The position numbers were made by a program, and so were the translations under genes. Below the pieces are notes generated by a model that was not told the DNA's origin, did not search any database, and was given only the letters and a program-made list of their open reading frames with translations. From contig JAOUPR010000003.1 in NCBI GenBank assembly GCA_029879725.1, positions 1 through 64,000 of the forward strand: a DNA stretch of 64,000 bases, read 5' to 3'. The DNA comes from Gemmatimonadota bacterium. GTDB lineage: Bacteria; Gemmatimonadota; Gemmatimonadetes; Longimicrobiales; Gaopeijiaceae. Shown one piece after another: positions 9,944 through 19,067 of the stretch. Positions within the stretch are counted from its first letter, which is position 1. Each line of letters starts with the position of its first letter.

Positions 9944-11548
9944 TCAGTCCAACCGCACGACCACGGCCGAAAGGACCTCGGGAAGTTCCAGCAGTTCCGA
10001 CCGCAGCGCCGCGTCGATCCCGCCGTCCACCGCGACGGCCGCAAGCGCGTCGCCTCCCCGGTCCTGCCTGGCCTGATGGTACTCGGCGATGTTCACCCCG
10101 CGTGCCCCGAGCAGGGTACCCACGCGCCCGATGACGCCGGGCACGTCGCGGTTCTTCAGAACCAGAAGCGTCCCCGCCGGAACCACGTCGATGTGGAAGT
10201 CGTTCACCCGCACGATGCGTGGGTGGGTGTCACCCAGGAGGGCGCCGGCGAGCGTGACCTCTCCCTTCTCCGCCTTCACCACGACCTCGAGATACTCGGT
10301 GTAGTCCGCCCGCCGCGCGGACCGCGTGCTGGACACTCCGATCCCCCTCCCCCGGGCCAGGTGCGCGGCGTTCACGAAGTTGACGTGTTCCTCGCCCAGC
10401 ACGTTCTCCAGGAGTCCCATGACGACGTACCGGGTGAGGGGGCTCTGCCCCTCGTCCGACGCGCCGGCGTAGCGGACCTCCACTTCCCGGGCCCCGCCGG
10501 GGACGATGGCACAGGCGAGGCGCCCCATCCGCCGGCCCAGATCGAGAAGGGGGCCGAGAGCACGCAGGACGTCTCCGCTGACGGCGGGCGCGTTGAGAGC
10601 CCGGCTCAGGTCGCCCTCGGCCAACGCGGCGCGCACGGCGGCGGAGATCTCCTGCGACACCAGCTCCTGCGCCTCCGACGTGGACGCACCCAGGTGCGGA
10701 GTGAGCACCAGGTTGGGCGCCTCGAGCAGGGGCGAGTCCTCGTCCAGCGGCTCCGCCGCGTACACGTCCAGCGCGGCACCGGCGATGACCCCTTCTTGCA
10801 AGGCCGCGGCCAGAGCGGCTTCGTCCACGACCCCACCCCTCGCCACGTTCACGAGGAAGGTGCTCTTCTTCATGCGGCGCAGCGCGTCGGCGCCGATGAG
10901 CCCGCGCGTGTCGTCGGTGAGAGGCACGTGAAGGGAGATGACGTCCGCCTCGGCCAGGACGTCGTCCAGGCTCCCCCGCTCGATCCGGAGGGCACGGGCG
11001 CCCTCGTCCGTGAGGTAGGGATCGTACGCCAGCACCTTCATCCCGAAGGCCATGCAGCGCACGGCCACCTCTCCTCCGATGCGCCCGGCGCCCACGAGAC
11101 CGAGGGTCTTCCCCCTCAGCTCGATGCCCTTGAAGCGGGAGCGCTCCCACTTCCCGGCACGCACGGAGGCATCGGCCGCGGGGACCTGGCGGACGACGGC
11201 GAGGATGAGGGCCATGGTGAGCTCCGCGGCGGAGACGGTGTTCCCCGCGGGGGCGTTCATGACGGCGATCCCCCGTTCGGTGGCCGCCTCGAGGTCGATG
11301 TTGTCCACCCCCACGCCGGCCCGCCCCACCACCCTCAGAGCCGGAGCGCCGGCCAGGAGCTCCGCCGTGACCGTGGTGGCGCTCCGCACCACCAGCCCCT
11401 GCGCGACGGACAGGGCCTCCCGGAACTCGGGGGTGGAGGTGTCGTCGATGCGGAACACGTCGAACCGCTCGTCCTCCAGGAGGGGAGCCAGCCCCGACGC
11501 GGAGACCTTGTCGGTGACCAGGACCTGGAACTTCTCCGGGCCGCTCAC
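9944..11548 (-). CDS. serA: D-3-phosphoglycerate dehydrogenase
   Basis: This 534-residue enzyme oxidises 3-phosphoglycerate to 3-phosphohydroxypyruvate, the first step of serine synthesis. The Rossmann motif LGLVGAGRIGGEVA lies near residue 150. The D-2-hydroxyacid dehydrogenase signatures VNVARGGVVDE and LHVPLTDDTRG and the catalytic-His region TPHLGASTSEAQE follow. An intervening (ASB) domain and a C-terminal ACT domain, with the ligand-site segment RDVPGVIGRVG, make this the long bacterial form. It starts at a GTG that overlaps the stop of the upstream aminotransferase (GTGA), so translation is coupled. The C-terminal ACT domain suggests serine feedback, though that is not proven for this form. 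Confidence 0.97.
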   Translation of the reverse strand: MSGPEKFQVLVTDKVSASGLAPLLEDERFDVFRIDDTSTPEFREALSVAQGLVVRSATTVTAELLAGAPALRVVGRAGVGVDNIDLEAATERGIAVMNAPAGNTVSAAELTMALILAVVRQVPAADASVRAGKWERSRFKGIELRGKTLGLVGAGRIGGEVAVRCMAFGMKVLAYDPYLTDEGARALRIERGSLDDVLAEADVISLHVPLTDDTRGLIGADALRRMKKSTFLVNVARGGVVDEAALAAALQEGVIAGAALDVYAAEPLDEDSPLLEAPNLVLTPHLGASTSEAQELVSQEISAAVRAALAEGDLSRALNAPAVSGDVLRALGPLLDLGRRMGRLACAIVPGGAREVEVRYAGASDEGQSPLTRYVVMGLLENVLGEEHVNFVNAAHLARGRGIGVSSTRSARRADYTEYLEVVVKAEKGEVTLAGALLGDTHPRIVRVNDFHIDVVPAGTLLVLKNRDVPGVIGRVGTLLGARGVNIAEYHQARQDRGGDALAAVAVDGGIDAALRSELLELPEVLSAVVVRLD

Positions 11549-12660
11549 GACAGCACCTCCGTCAACTCTCCGAGAAGGTCATCGAGCTCCTCCACGGTGT
11601 GATCCCCCATGTGACCGATGCGGATGGTCTCTTCCTTCAGCTTTCCGTACCCACCGCCGATGGTCCACCCGCGATCGCGCATGCTCGCGACCACGCTCGG
11701 TCCACGGACCCCCTCGGGAAGCTCGACGCACGTCACGGTGGGGGAGCGGAACCCCACGGGCGCCAGCACGCGGAGCGGGATGCCCCGATCCGACGCCATG
11801 GCATCCACCCATTCCCCGGTGCGCTGGGCCATGCGTGCGTGCCGGGCCCAGCGGGCCTCCATGGTCTCCGCCTCGATGTGGGCCAACTGCTCCCGCAGAG
11901 CGTAGAGGAGGGATACCGCCGGGGTGTTGGGGGTCTGGAGCTTCTCCAGGTTCCGGGCGAAGGCCACCAGGTCGAAGTACACCCCCTTCCCCGTCATGGT
12001 CGTGGATCGCTCCATGAGCGCCTCCGAGGCCACGGCGAACGCCAGCCCGGGCGGAAGCGCCAGCGCCTTCTGCGATCCGGTCAGGACGAAGTCCAACCCC
12101 CATTCGTCGGTGTGGACGGGAGCCCCGCCCACGCCCGTGACCGAGTCCACCAGGAGGAAGGTCCCGGGGAACTTCGCCACCACCGACGCGAAATCCTCGA
12201 TGGGGTTGAGCACGCCGGTGGAGGTCTCCGAATGGACCACGGTCACCGCGTCGTAGCTCCCCGCCCGGAGCGCGTCCGCGAGGGCGTGGGGGTCGGGGGC
12301 CCGGCCCCAGGGAACCTCGATCCGGTCCACCTCGACCCCGCAGGCTTCCGCGATCTCCGCGAACCGCTCGGAAAAAGCGCCGTTCACCAGGCTCAGCACC
12401 TTCCGCGGGGCGCCGTTGCGGATCCCGGCCTCCATGAACCCGGTGGCGGAGGAGGACGATACCAGGACCGGCCTCTCGGTCCGGAAGACGCTCCGGAGTC
12501 CGACCTGGATCTCGCCCATCAGCTCCTGGATGGCCGCGCCCCGATGGCCGATCATGGGCCGCGCCTGGCTGGCGAGGACTTCCGGACGGACCTCCGTGGG
12601 CCCGGGAAGAAAGAATCGCCCGAAGGCCTCGGACCCGACCGGCCCGGACTGCGCATCCAT
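11545..12660 (-). CDS. Class V aminotransferase, likely phosphoserine aminotransferase role
   Basis: This 371-residue PLP enzyme is of the alanine-glyoxylate/serine-pyruvate aminotransferase type. It starts at the ATG at 12660, 7 bases after an AGAGGTG; the frame stays open upstream but that sequence is not protein-like. The N-terminal FLPGPTEVRPEV and GHRGAAIQELM segments are typical of the family. The PLP lysine is in LTGSQKALALPPG, preceded by the Asp of LLVDSVTGVGG. Coupling to serA by a GTGA overlap suggests that it performs the serC step (phosphohydroxypyruvate to phosphoserine), as class V members do in some phyla. That role comes from context, not from substrate residues. Confidence 0.9.
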   Translation of the reverse strand: MDAQSGPVGSEAFGRFFLPGPTEVRPEVLASQARPMIGHRGAAIQELMGEIQVGLRSVFRTERPVLVSSSSATGFMEAGIRNGAPRKVLSLVNGAFSERFAEIAEACGVEVDRIEVPWGRAPDPHALADALRAGSYDAVTVVHSETSTGVLNPIEDFASVVAKFPGTFLLVDSVTGVGGAPVHTDEWGLDFVLTGSQKALALPPGLAFAVASEALMERSTTMTGKGVYFDLVAFARNLEKLQTPNTPAVSLLYALREQLAHIEAETMEARWARHARMAQRTGEWVDAMASDRGIPLRVLAPVGFRSPTVTCVELPEGVRGPSVVASMRDRGWTIGGGYGKLKEETIRIGHMGDHTVEELDDLLGELTEVLS

Positions 12661-12820
12661 CGCTCGCACCTCTACGTGATCCACCGGCGGCGCCGGTTCG
12701 ACTCGCCCTGGTGGTGCCCCCACCACCCTCATCGGGAAGCTAACCAAACGGCAGATTTTTCCCACCGGCGCGCACGGCGACCTCGAAGGTGCGCATCGTG
12801 CCCTTTCCCGCGTATCTTGT

Positions 12821-15547
12821 ATGGATCCCCCCACTCCGATTTCGAGATTCCGCCTTCGGCCGATCACTGCTCTCTTGAACACCTTTCTTCTCATCGTCGA
12901 GCTCGTGGGTCTGGAGGGGTTGGCGCTGTACTTCCACGCGCGGAGCCCCCGGTACGGGCTCGCTCCCCTCATCATCTTCCTCTCGGCGCTGGTCACGCTC
13001 CTCCACTCGACCGGCGCCACGCCCGATCTGGTCACCGTAGTCGGGGGGATGCGGGTGGTGGCCAGTGACGCCACCCTCGTGCCGGTGATCTTCGTGGGGC
13101 TCCTTCTCCTGTACGAGATGAACGGAACCGCCGCCGCCCGGGTGACCATCCTCGGGCTGATCGGAGTGAGCGCGTTGGTCCTGACGATCCAGTCCACCGT
13201 GGAGCTCCACGAGTTCTTCGCGGCGCCGGGGTCCGTCACCGCCCTCACCTCCGCCCGCCCCGCCGCCAGCCGCGCCATCTGGGTCACGGGGTCTTCGGTG
13301 CTTTCCTTCGCGGCGGGCTTCGTGTGGCTGGTGGTTTCCCACCAGACGCTCCGCGCCCGCCTTCCGCAGGGATTCCTTCCCTTCATCCCCGGTGTGGTGA
13401 TCATTTCGGCGCTCTGCCTGGACACCGTCCTCTTTCGTACCCTGGCCTTCATCGGCCAGACCCCGGCCAGCTCGCTCCACGCCGCCCTCGCCACGCGCGT
13501 CGTGGGAGGGTTGGTCGTCTGGCCGATGGTGGGCGCCTACCTGGCGAAGATGCGCCCCCGGTTCCCGGGCGCCACGGCGCTACAGGCTCGCTCCCCGTTC
13601 GATCTCCTCTTCGGATCCTTCGAGCGGCAGGAGGAGATCCTCCGTTCCACCGAGGAGCTCAGCCGCGCGCGGGAGGTCCAGTTGAAGACGGTGGTGGGAT
13701 CCGCCCCGGTCATCCTCTTCGCGCTGGACACCGAGGGGGTGTTCACCTTGTCCGAGGGCGCGGGACTCGCGGTGTTGGGCGTGTCCCCGAGGGAACTCAT
13801 CGGCCGGCCCGTACGGGATCTGTTCCCCACGGTCTCCCCGTACGTCGACCGGGCGGCGGCGGGGGAAAGCTTCCGCGCCATCGTGGACACCGGCCCCTAC
13901 GTGTTCGACACCTCGTTCAATCCCATCCGAACCGAGGAGGGAGTGGTGGGTGTGATGGGCGTCGCCACCGACGTGACCATCCAGTCCAGGGCGGAGGCGG
14001 CGTTGGAGGACAGCGAGGAGCGTTTCCGCCGCACCTTCGAGGAAGCCGCCGTGGGACTGGCGCATACCACGCCCCAGGGAGTCGTCCTCCTGGTCAACGC
14101 CCCCATGTGCACGATTCTGGCACGAGCCGGCCACGAACTCGTGGGACGGCCCTTCAGCGACTTCGTCCACCCCCACGACCGCGTGGAATACGACTCCGAC
14201 CAGGCGAGGGTGAACCACGCCACGGCGGATACACTGAACGTGACCGGTGACCGGAGACTGGTCCGCGAAGACGGCGAGGTCGTGTGGACCCGCCTTTCCC
14301 TCTCCAGCGTGAAGGACGACGAGGGCCGGTCAAAGTACTGCATCGTCGTCGCGGAGGACGTCACCGATCGCAGAGCCACCGAGGCGCAACTCCGCCAGGC
14401 ACAGAAGATGGAGGCGGTGGGCCAGCTCACCGGCGGGATCGCGCACGACTTCAACAACCTCCTCACCGTCATCTCGGGCTCCGTGGAACTCGCCCTGACC
14501 GAAGAGGAAGGCGCCGGGAACGGCGAGACCAGGCAGGTCCTCAACGACGCGCTGGCGGCGGCGAACCGGGGAGCGGCCCTGACCCAGCACCTTCTCGCCT
14601 TCTCCCGCAAACAGACCCTTCAGCCCCAGTCCATCGACCCCGCCTGGCTCCTCCCCCGGATGTCCGAGCTTCTCCAGAGAACCCTCGGGTCATCCATCAC
14701 CGTGGGTCAGGAGATCGCACCCGGAACACCTCCGCTGTCCGCCGACACCGCGCAGCTCGAAGCCGCCATCCTCAACCTCGCCATCAACTCACGGGACGCC
14801 CTGGGGGGAACCGGGTCGGTGAAGCTGGAGGCTCGCGAGCGGTCCTTTTCCGCCGCGGAAGCGAGCGCCCACGACGTCGCGGTCGGCTCGTACGTGGAGA
14901 TCTCCGTGCACGACGACGGACCGGGCATCTCCGCCGACATCCTGGATCGCGTGTTCGAGCCCTTCTTCTCCACCAAGGAGCCCGGCAAGGGGACGGGCCT
15001 CGGCCTGAGCATGGTGTATGGTTTCGTTCGCCAGTCGGGGGGAACCGTGGAGATCGAAAGCGCACCGGGAAGCGGGACCCGGGTGAGGCTCCTCCTCCCC
15101 TCCGACGCCGCCGAAGGGGGCCGCCTCCCGGTCGCCGCGGCGGCCGGGGTGGACACCGGGCCACGGCTGAACATCCTCCTGGTCGAGGACGATCCGGGTG
15201 TGTGTCGCGTCGCGGCGGCCATGCTCACCCAACTCGGGCACAGGGTGGTGACGGCGGGCGATCGGCCGGCCGCGCGTGCCATCCTGGAAGCAGGTGAGGC
15301 CCTCGACCTCGTGTTCACGGACGTGGTCCTCCCCAACGGCGAGACGGGGGTGGACGTGGCGCACGACGTGAGCGCTCTCCGGCCGGGCACCCCCGTCCTG
15401 TACGCCTCGGGTTACTCGGGCACGACCCTCACGAACGACGGAATCCTTCCCGACGGCGTTCGTCTCCTCCCCAAGCCGTACCGGAGGCCGGAGCTGGTGG
15501 CGGCCATCCGCGAACTCCTCGCCGAGAACTCCGCGGGCCCCACGTGA
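12821..15547 (+). CDS. Membrane hybrid histidine kinase with two PAS domains and receiver
   Basis: This 908-residue sensor has about seven hydrophobic segments in residues 15-245, then a PAS domain (285-390), a second PAS (395-515), a DHp domain with H542 in GGIAHDFNN, and an ATPase domain with N652/N656, DDGPGIS at 698-704 and GKGTGLGLS. It ends in a receiver domain with phosphoacceptor D834 in FTDVVLPNG. The HDFNN box marks the common hybrid kinase subclass; signalling would run from the membrane sensor to its own receiver. No DNA-binding partner is adjacent. It is divergent from the serine operon with 160 bases between them. The ATG at 12821 has no clear ribosome binding site. Confidence 0.92.
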   Translation: MDPPTPISRFRLRPITALLNTFLLIVELVGLEGLALYFHARSPRYGLAPLIIFLSALVTLLHSTGATPDLVTVVGGMRVVASDATLVPVIFVGLLLLYEMNGTAAARVTILGLIGVSALVLTIQSTVELHEFFAAPGSVTALTSARPAASRAIWVTGSSVLSFAAGFVWLVVSHQTLRARLPQGFLPFIPGVVIISALCLDTVLFRTLAFIGQTPASSLHAALATRVVGGLVVWPMVGAYLAKMRPRFPGATALQARSPFDLLFGSFERQEEILRSTEELSRAREVQLKTVVGSAPVILFALDTEGVFTLSEGAGLAVLGVSPRELIGRPVRDLFPTVSPYVDRAAAGESFRAIVDTGPYVFDTSFNPIRTEEGVVGVMGVATDVTIQSRAEAALEDSEERFRRTFEEAAVGLAHTTPQGVVLLVNAPMCTILARAGHELVGRPFSDFVHPHDRVEYDSDQARVNHATADTLNVTGDRRLVREDGEVVWTRLSLSSVKDDEGRSKYCIVVAEDVTDRRATEAQLRQAQKMEAVGQLTGGIAHDFNNLLTVISGSVELALTEEEGAGNGETRQVLNDALAAANRGAALTQHLLAFSRKQTLQPQSIDPAWLLPRMSELLQRTLGSSITVGQEIAPGTPPLSADTAQLEAAILNLAINSRDALGGTGSVKLEARERSFSAAEASAHDVAVGSYVEISVHDDGPGISADILDRVFEPFFSTKEPGKGTGLGLSMVYGFVRQSGGTVEIESAPGSGTRVRLLLPSDAAEGGRLPVAAAAGVDTGPRLNILLVEDDPGVCRVAAAMLTQLGHRVVTAGDRPAARAILEAGEALDLVFTDVVLPNGETGVDVAHDVSALRPGTPVLYASGYSGTTLTNDGILPDGVRLLPKPYRRPELVAAIRELLAENSAGPT

Positions 15548-15562
15548 CGTCCGGGCCGGTGA

Positions 15563-16081
15563 TCAGCGCCAGTGGTCCTTCCAGCGCGTATAGTGCACGG
15601 CCGTCACTCCCGCGCGCTCCAGTACGTCCAATCCCTCGGCGCTCCGGTACGCCTCCCGGTAGTACAGGTGACTCACCTTCGCCTGGACCATGAGCTTGGC
15701 GCACATCACGCAGGGGCTCGCAGTCACGAAGGCCACCTTGTCCGCCAGATCGCCCGGCGCCTTGACCAGGGCATTCATCTCGGAGTGGATGCACCCACAC
15801 CTTCCCGCCTCGTCCGTATCGCACCGATTGGGAAATCCCCGGACGTTGCCGTTGTATCCGATGGCGACGACGTGCTCCAGCGCGGCGTCGGTGATCACCG
15901 TGCCGACCTGGAGCCGGGCGCACGTGCTGCGCTTGGCCAGTTCGTCCGCCATCCGCATGTACACCTCGTAGAGGGGCGGCCTCGTCACCTGGTCCACGGA
16001 CGCCACGAAGTCGTCGGGAACCTCCACCACGTTGAGCGGATGGGTGTTCTCGGACACGCCGTCCTTGAAGATGAGGGGCAT
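15563..16081 (-). CDS. Deoxycytidylate deaminase (ComEB-like)
   Basis: This 172-residue zinc deaminase converts dCMP to dUMP, or acts on a related cytidine compound. The catalytic motif H99-S-E101 and the zinc cysteines in SPCVMC (C124, C127) are intact. The extra Cys/His-rich stretch NRCDTDEAGRCGCIHSE is typical of the dCMP deaminase/ComEB branch with a second metal site. The substrate-binding YNGNVRGFPN segment is also present. The start is the ATG at 16081; no ribosome binding site is obvious and upstream frame sequence is not protein-like. It is 115 bases downstream of batD on the same strand and converges with the histidine kinase. Confidence 0.92.
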   Translation of the reverse strand: MPLIFKDGVSENTHPLNVVEVPDDFVASVDQVTRPPLYEVYMRMADELAKRSTCARLQVGTVITDAALEHVVAIGYNGNVRGFPNRCDTDEAGRCGCIHSEMNALVKAPGDLADKVAFVTASPCVMCAKLMVQAKVSHLYYREAYRSAEGLDVLERAGVTAVHYTRWKDHWR

Positions 16082-16196
16082 CGGGCACGTCGCTCCGCGA
16101 AAGGAAGATGCCGATCCACGACCGGTCCGCCGGGATGGACGCGGCCGGGCCGCATCACCCGATCCGGACGCCCCGAAAGATCGGGAGCGCCGCGGG

Positions 16197-18377
16197 TCAG
16201 CGCAAACCCGCAGCGGGCGCGGCGGGCTCCAGAAGGGCCAACCGTGTTCTCTCCACCCACCCCGTCGCGGACGCGCCGTCGGATACCTGGATCCACTCCC
16301 CGTACTCACCCACGACCGCGAGGGCGGTGCCCGCCGCCAGGCGTACCGTGGATTCCGACGCCCACATCGGCTCGGGCCGCACACCCACGGACCCGTCGAC
16401 CACCACGGCGTACCGGCCCTCGGAATGGAGCCGCAGGCCCCACCCCACCAAGGCCGCGCCGGACATCACGGCCGCCAGGATCACCGCCACACGTCCGCCG
16501 GGTCGTCCCGGGACGGCGAGTCCCAGCCGCCAGGATCCCCACGCCACGGCGAGCACGGAGAAGATGGCCGCGGCCAGGGCTTCGCCGCGGCGGAACGGAA
16601 GACCGGGCAAGCCGGGATGCTCCCTCCCATGCCATCCGTCGGACCCCCACAGCGCCCGCCGGAGCCGGACGTCCCGCGGGTGCTCGCGAAGCCCGGACAT
16701 CCACGCCCAACGGTCCCATCCCTCTCCCGCGCGAACCTGCGTGAAGACCTCTCCCAACATCAGCCATTCGTCCGCGTCCGCTCCGGGCGCCTCGGCCCGG
16801 GTCATGGACTCCACGACGTCCGACTCACCGGGAACGAGGTCATGCTCCGGCGCGTGCGACGGCTCGGGATCGGCGCCGGCGGCGGCATCGCTGTACGGGT
16901 TCACGGGAACACGCCACTCCATTCCGGAGCCCCCCGGGAACGCCTCCGCGGCTTCCTCCACCACCTCCAGGGTGGTCTCCTCCGTGGCCACCTGCGCGAA
17001 CGCGCCCAGCCACGGATCGAAGTACGAGAAGACGATGGGTCCCAGCCGAAGGAGTCCCGATTCCACGGGCACCACCATCCAGGAAAACGTCTTCACCCCA
17101 CCCACGACCCCATCGCGCACCTCCAGGCGGGACCGCTCTCCCACCGGGCGCACCTCGGCTCCCCAGACAGGTCCGATATCGGGACGCGCCACGGACGACA
17201 CGTATCCGGCTCCCGCGACCTCGAGGGTGAGCAGCGCGCTTTCTCCCCAGCCCACCGACGCCGGAAACACGCGGGCGGAGACGTGATACCGCCCCACCGC
17301 TCCGGCCCATCCCGGGACCGCGTCGGACCGTGGGATGGGGAGTACCTGGGCCACCAGGGGTTCCGCGGCCAGAGTGTCCCCGAAGGGTGCGCCGCCCCCG
17401 CGGCTCCCGACCGCGTACACGAGGCGGACGGGATCGACCGTGAGGAGTCCCGCACGCACCGGGAAGAACGCGCGCATGAACGTATGGGCCTCCTGCACCC
17501 GTCCTCCCAGGGCCACCGCCTCCCCGGGAGCGAGGGGGATATCCACCACCCAGGCGTCCACTGCCTCGGGGGGGAAGAACTCCGGATCGCGGCCGAGTCG
17601 GGCACGAGCCTCCGGGGCGAACGTGGCGGTGGCCACCACGGTGAGCTGCTGCCCCACGTACACCCGCTCCGGAGCGATCCCCGACTCGAGGCGGATCATC
17701 CCCATGGGATCCTCGGCGGCGGTGGCGTACCGGTTCAGGCGTGGAACCAGCTCGTCCCACCATGGGTCACCCCGCGCCGACTCCGACCAGTTGTTCCCGG
17801 ACGGCGCCACGCCCCACCCCGCGGAACCGTAGCGACTCCAGGGAGAGGCCACCGCATCCCGTCCCTCCGCCGCGGGAGGCACTCCCTGGGAACGAACCGG
17901 GGGCTCACCGCGCCGGCCCCGCGTCTCGCGTGCGGCCCTTCCCCGGTCGGCGTCGGGACGGTTACCCCAGTCCAGACCGGGTGGAGAGACCTCGATCACC
18001 GGAACGGGTTCGGCGTACTCACGCCCCTCCCATTCCACGTACACCATCCCATCGGACAGCGTCCCGGAGCGCACCGCCTCCATGAAGAACTCCCGCTCGA
18101 CCACGGTGGAAGCGACCGATCCACTCCCCAACCCGGTGGAGGAGCGGTCCTGATGGTCCACCAGCACCGCGGCCTCTCCCAGGTCGATGTCGATGGCCGA
18201 CGGGGCCGACGCCGCGCGCACGCGCACCGTAACCGTGAAGGGGTCCCCTCCCCGGACCCGCAGAGGGCGGACGCCCACCGTGATCTCGGGCCGGGCCTGA
18301 CCCACCGCTCCCGCCGGCGGGAGGGAAATCAAGACGAGCGACATCGAGAGCATCGACTTCCACGCGTTCGTCACCAC
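16197..18377 (-). CDS. batD: BatD-like protein fused to a BatE-like C-terminal region
   Basis: This 726-residue envelope protein has a signal peptide (1-28) and a large beta-rich periplasmic part (30-480) typical of BatD/oxygen-tolerance proteins. The tail differs from plain BatD. A short helical region at 530-575 is followed by two membrane helices (about 600-620 and 627-648) and a bacterial SH3 domain (657-717) with VRPEP, GEYGEWIQV and GWV. That arrangement is characteristic of BatE, so this looks like a BatD-BatE fusion. It starts at a GTG behind AAGGAGGACCCC and overlaps the end of batC by 7 bases. It is the last gene of the operon. The Bat complex is tied to envelope stress and aerotolerance, but its biochemical role is unsettled. 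Confidence 0.82.
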   Translation of the reverse strand: MVTNAWKSMLSMSLVLISLPPAGAVGQARPEITVGVRPLRVRGGDPFTVTVRVRAASAPSAIDIDLGEAAVLVDHQDRSSTGLGSGSVASTVVEREFFMEAVRSGTLSDGMVYVEWEGREYAEPVPVIEVSPPGLDWGNRPDADRGRAARETRGRRGEPPVRSQGVPPAAEGRDAVASPWSRYGSAGWGVAPSGNNWSESARGDPWWDELVPRLNRYATAAEDPMGMIRLESGIAPERVYVGQQLTVVATATFAPEARARLGRDPEFFPPEAVDAWVVDIPLAPGEAVALGGRVQEAHTFMRAFFPVRAGLLTVDPVRLVYAVGSRGGGAPFGDTLAAEPLVAQVLPIPRSDAVPGWAGAVGRYHVSARVFPASVGWGESALLTLEVAGAGYVSSVARPDIGPVWGAEVRPVGERSRLEVRDGVVGGVKTFSWMVVPVESGLLRLGPIVFSYFDPWLGAFAQVATEETTLEVVEEAAEAFPGGSGMEWRVPVNPYSDAAAGADPEPSHAPEHDLVPGESDVVESMTRAEAPGADADEWLMLGEVFTQVRAGEGWDRWAWMSGLREHPRDVRLRRALWGSDGWHGREHPGLPGLPFRRGEALAAAIFSVLAVAWGSWRLGLAVPGRPGGRVAVILAAVMSGAALVGWGLRLHSEGRYAVVVDGSVGVRPEPMWASESTVRLAAGTALAVVGEYGEWIQVSDGASATGWVERTRLALLEPAAPAAGLR

Positions 18378-19063
18378 GGGGGTCCTCCTTCCTCCCTCCG
18401 CAATCGGGGGAGGGGGTCCATGAGCCGCTCCAGGGAACGGGAAAGGGTAGATCCCTCCCCGCTACGCAAAGCGTCCAGAATCCGGTTTGCCTCATCTCGG
18501 GAAAGGGGCTCCCGCCCACCTCCCACTCCGCGCGATTCCGAGCCGAGAGACACCCCGGCCCCATCACCCGAAGGGGGAGCGCGGTCCCGATGGAGGGCAC
18601 CCGCCAGAGCCAGATTCCACTGGGTGGGAAGGTGCCCCGGACGGAGCCTCAGCGCTTCTCTTCCAGCCTCCACCGAGGCGCGCGCCAGGGCAGGGCCGGA
18701 TGCCGGGTCGGCCGCCACCGCCTGGCGCAGTCGGGCCAGGGCGAGGTTGTGGTAGGCTCGGCGTCTCGACTCGGGGCCCACGGGCGCCGAGAGCACCGCC
18801 ACGAACTCCGTCGCGGCGGCGTCCCATTCTCCCTCGGCGAGACGAAGCGTCCCCTGGAGGTAGCGGGCACGGGCGCCGGGCCAACGTCGGGAGAAGCGGT
18901 CCGCCATGCGCGAAGCCGCCTCGATCTCGGCCGACTCCAGGGCCGCGGCGACTTCACGCCACGCCCGGGCCTCCCCGGCACGGCCACCGTGCCGGACCGC
19001 CGCCGACCCCGACCCGAGGACGAGGGACACGAAGAACAGTACGCGCCACGAGGTGATGCTCAT
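18371..19063 (-). CDS. batC: BatC-like TPR protein
   Basis: This 230-residue protein has an N-terminal membrane or signal segment (residues 5-22) followed by helical repeats that look like TPR units (YLQGTLRLAEGEWDAAATEF, AYHNLALARLRQA, LPTQWNLALA). The C-terminal LSRDEANRILDALRSGE helix is the conserved BatC signature. BatC proteins act as periplasmic or membrane scaffolds with BatA, BatB and BatD. It starts 4 bases after batB ends and overlaps batD. Assignment rests on order and repeats more than on any catalytic motif. Confidence 0.8.
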   Translation of the reverse strand: MSITSWRVLFFVSLVLGSGSAAVRHGGRAGEARAWREVAAALESAEIEAASRMADRFSRRWPGARARYLQGTLRLAEGEWDAAATEFVAVLSAPVGPESRRRAYHNLALARLRQAVAADPASGPALARASVEAGREALRLRPGHLPTQWNLALAGALHRDRAPPSGDGAGVSLGSESRGVGGGREPLSRDEANRILDALRSGEGSTLSRSLERLMDPLPRLRREEGGPPW

Positions 19064-19067
19064 CCGG

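Noticed and set aside
12813-12820. TATCTTGT directly before the hybrid kinase ATG as a -10 element of a leaderless transcript
   Set aside because: No matching -35 is visible and the predicted start would fall inside the start codon.
14284-15297. Long Arg/Gly/Pro-rich plus-strand frame inside the hybrid kinase gene
   Set aside because: It overlaps the coherent kinase frame with all catalytic boxes and has low-complexity composition.
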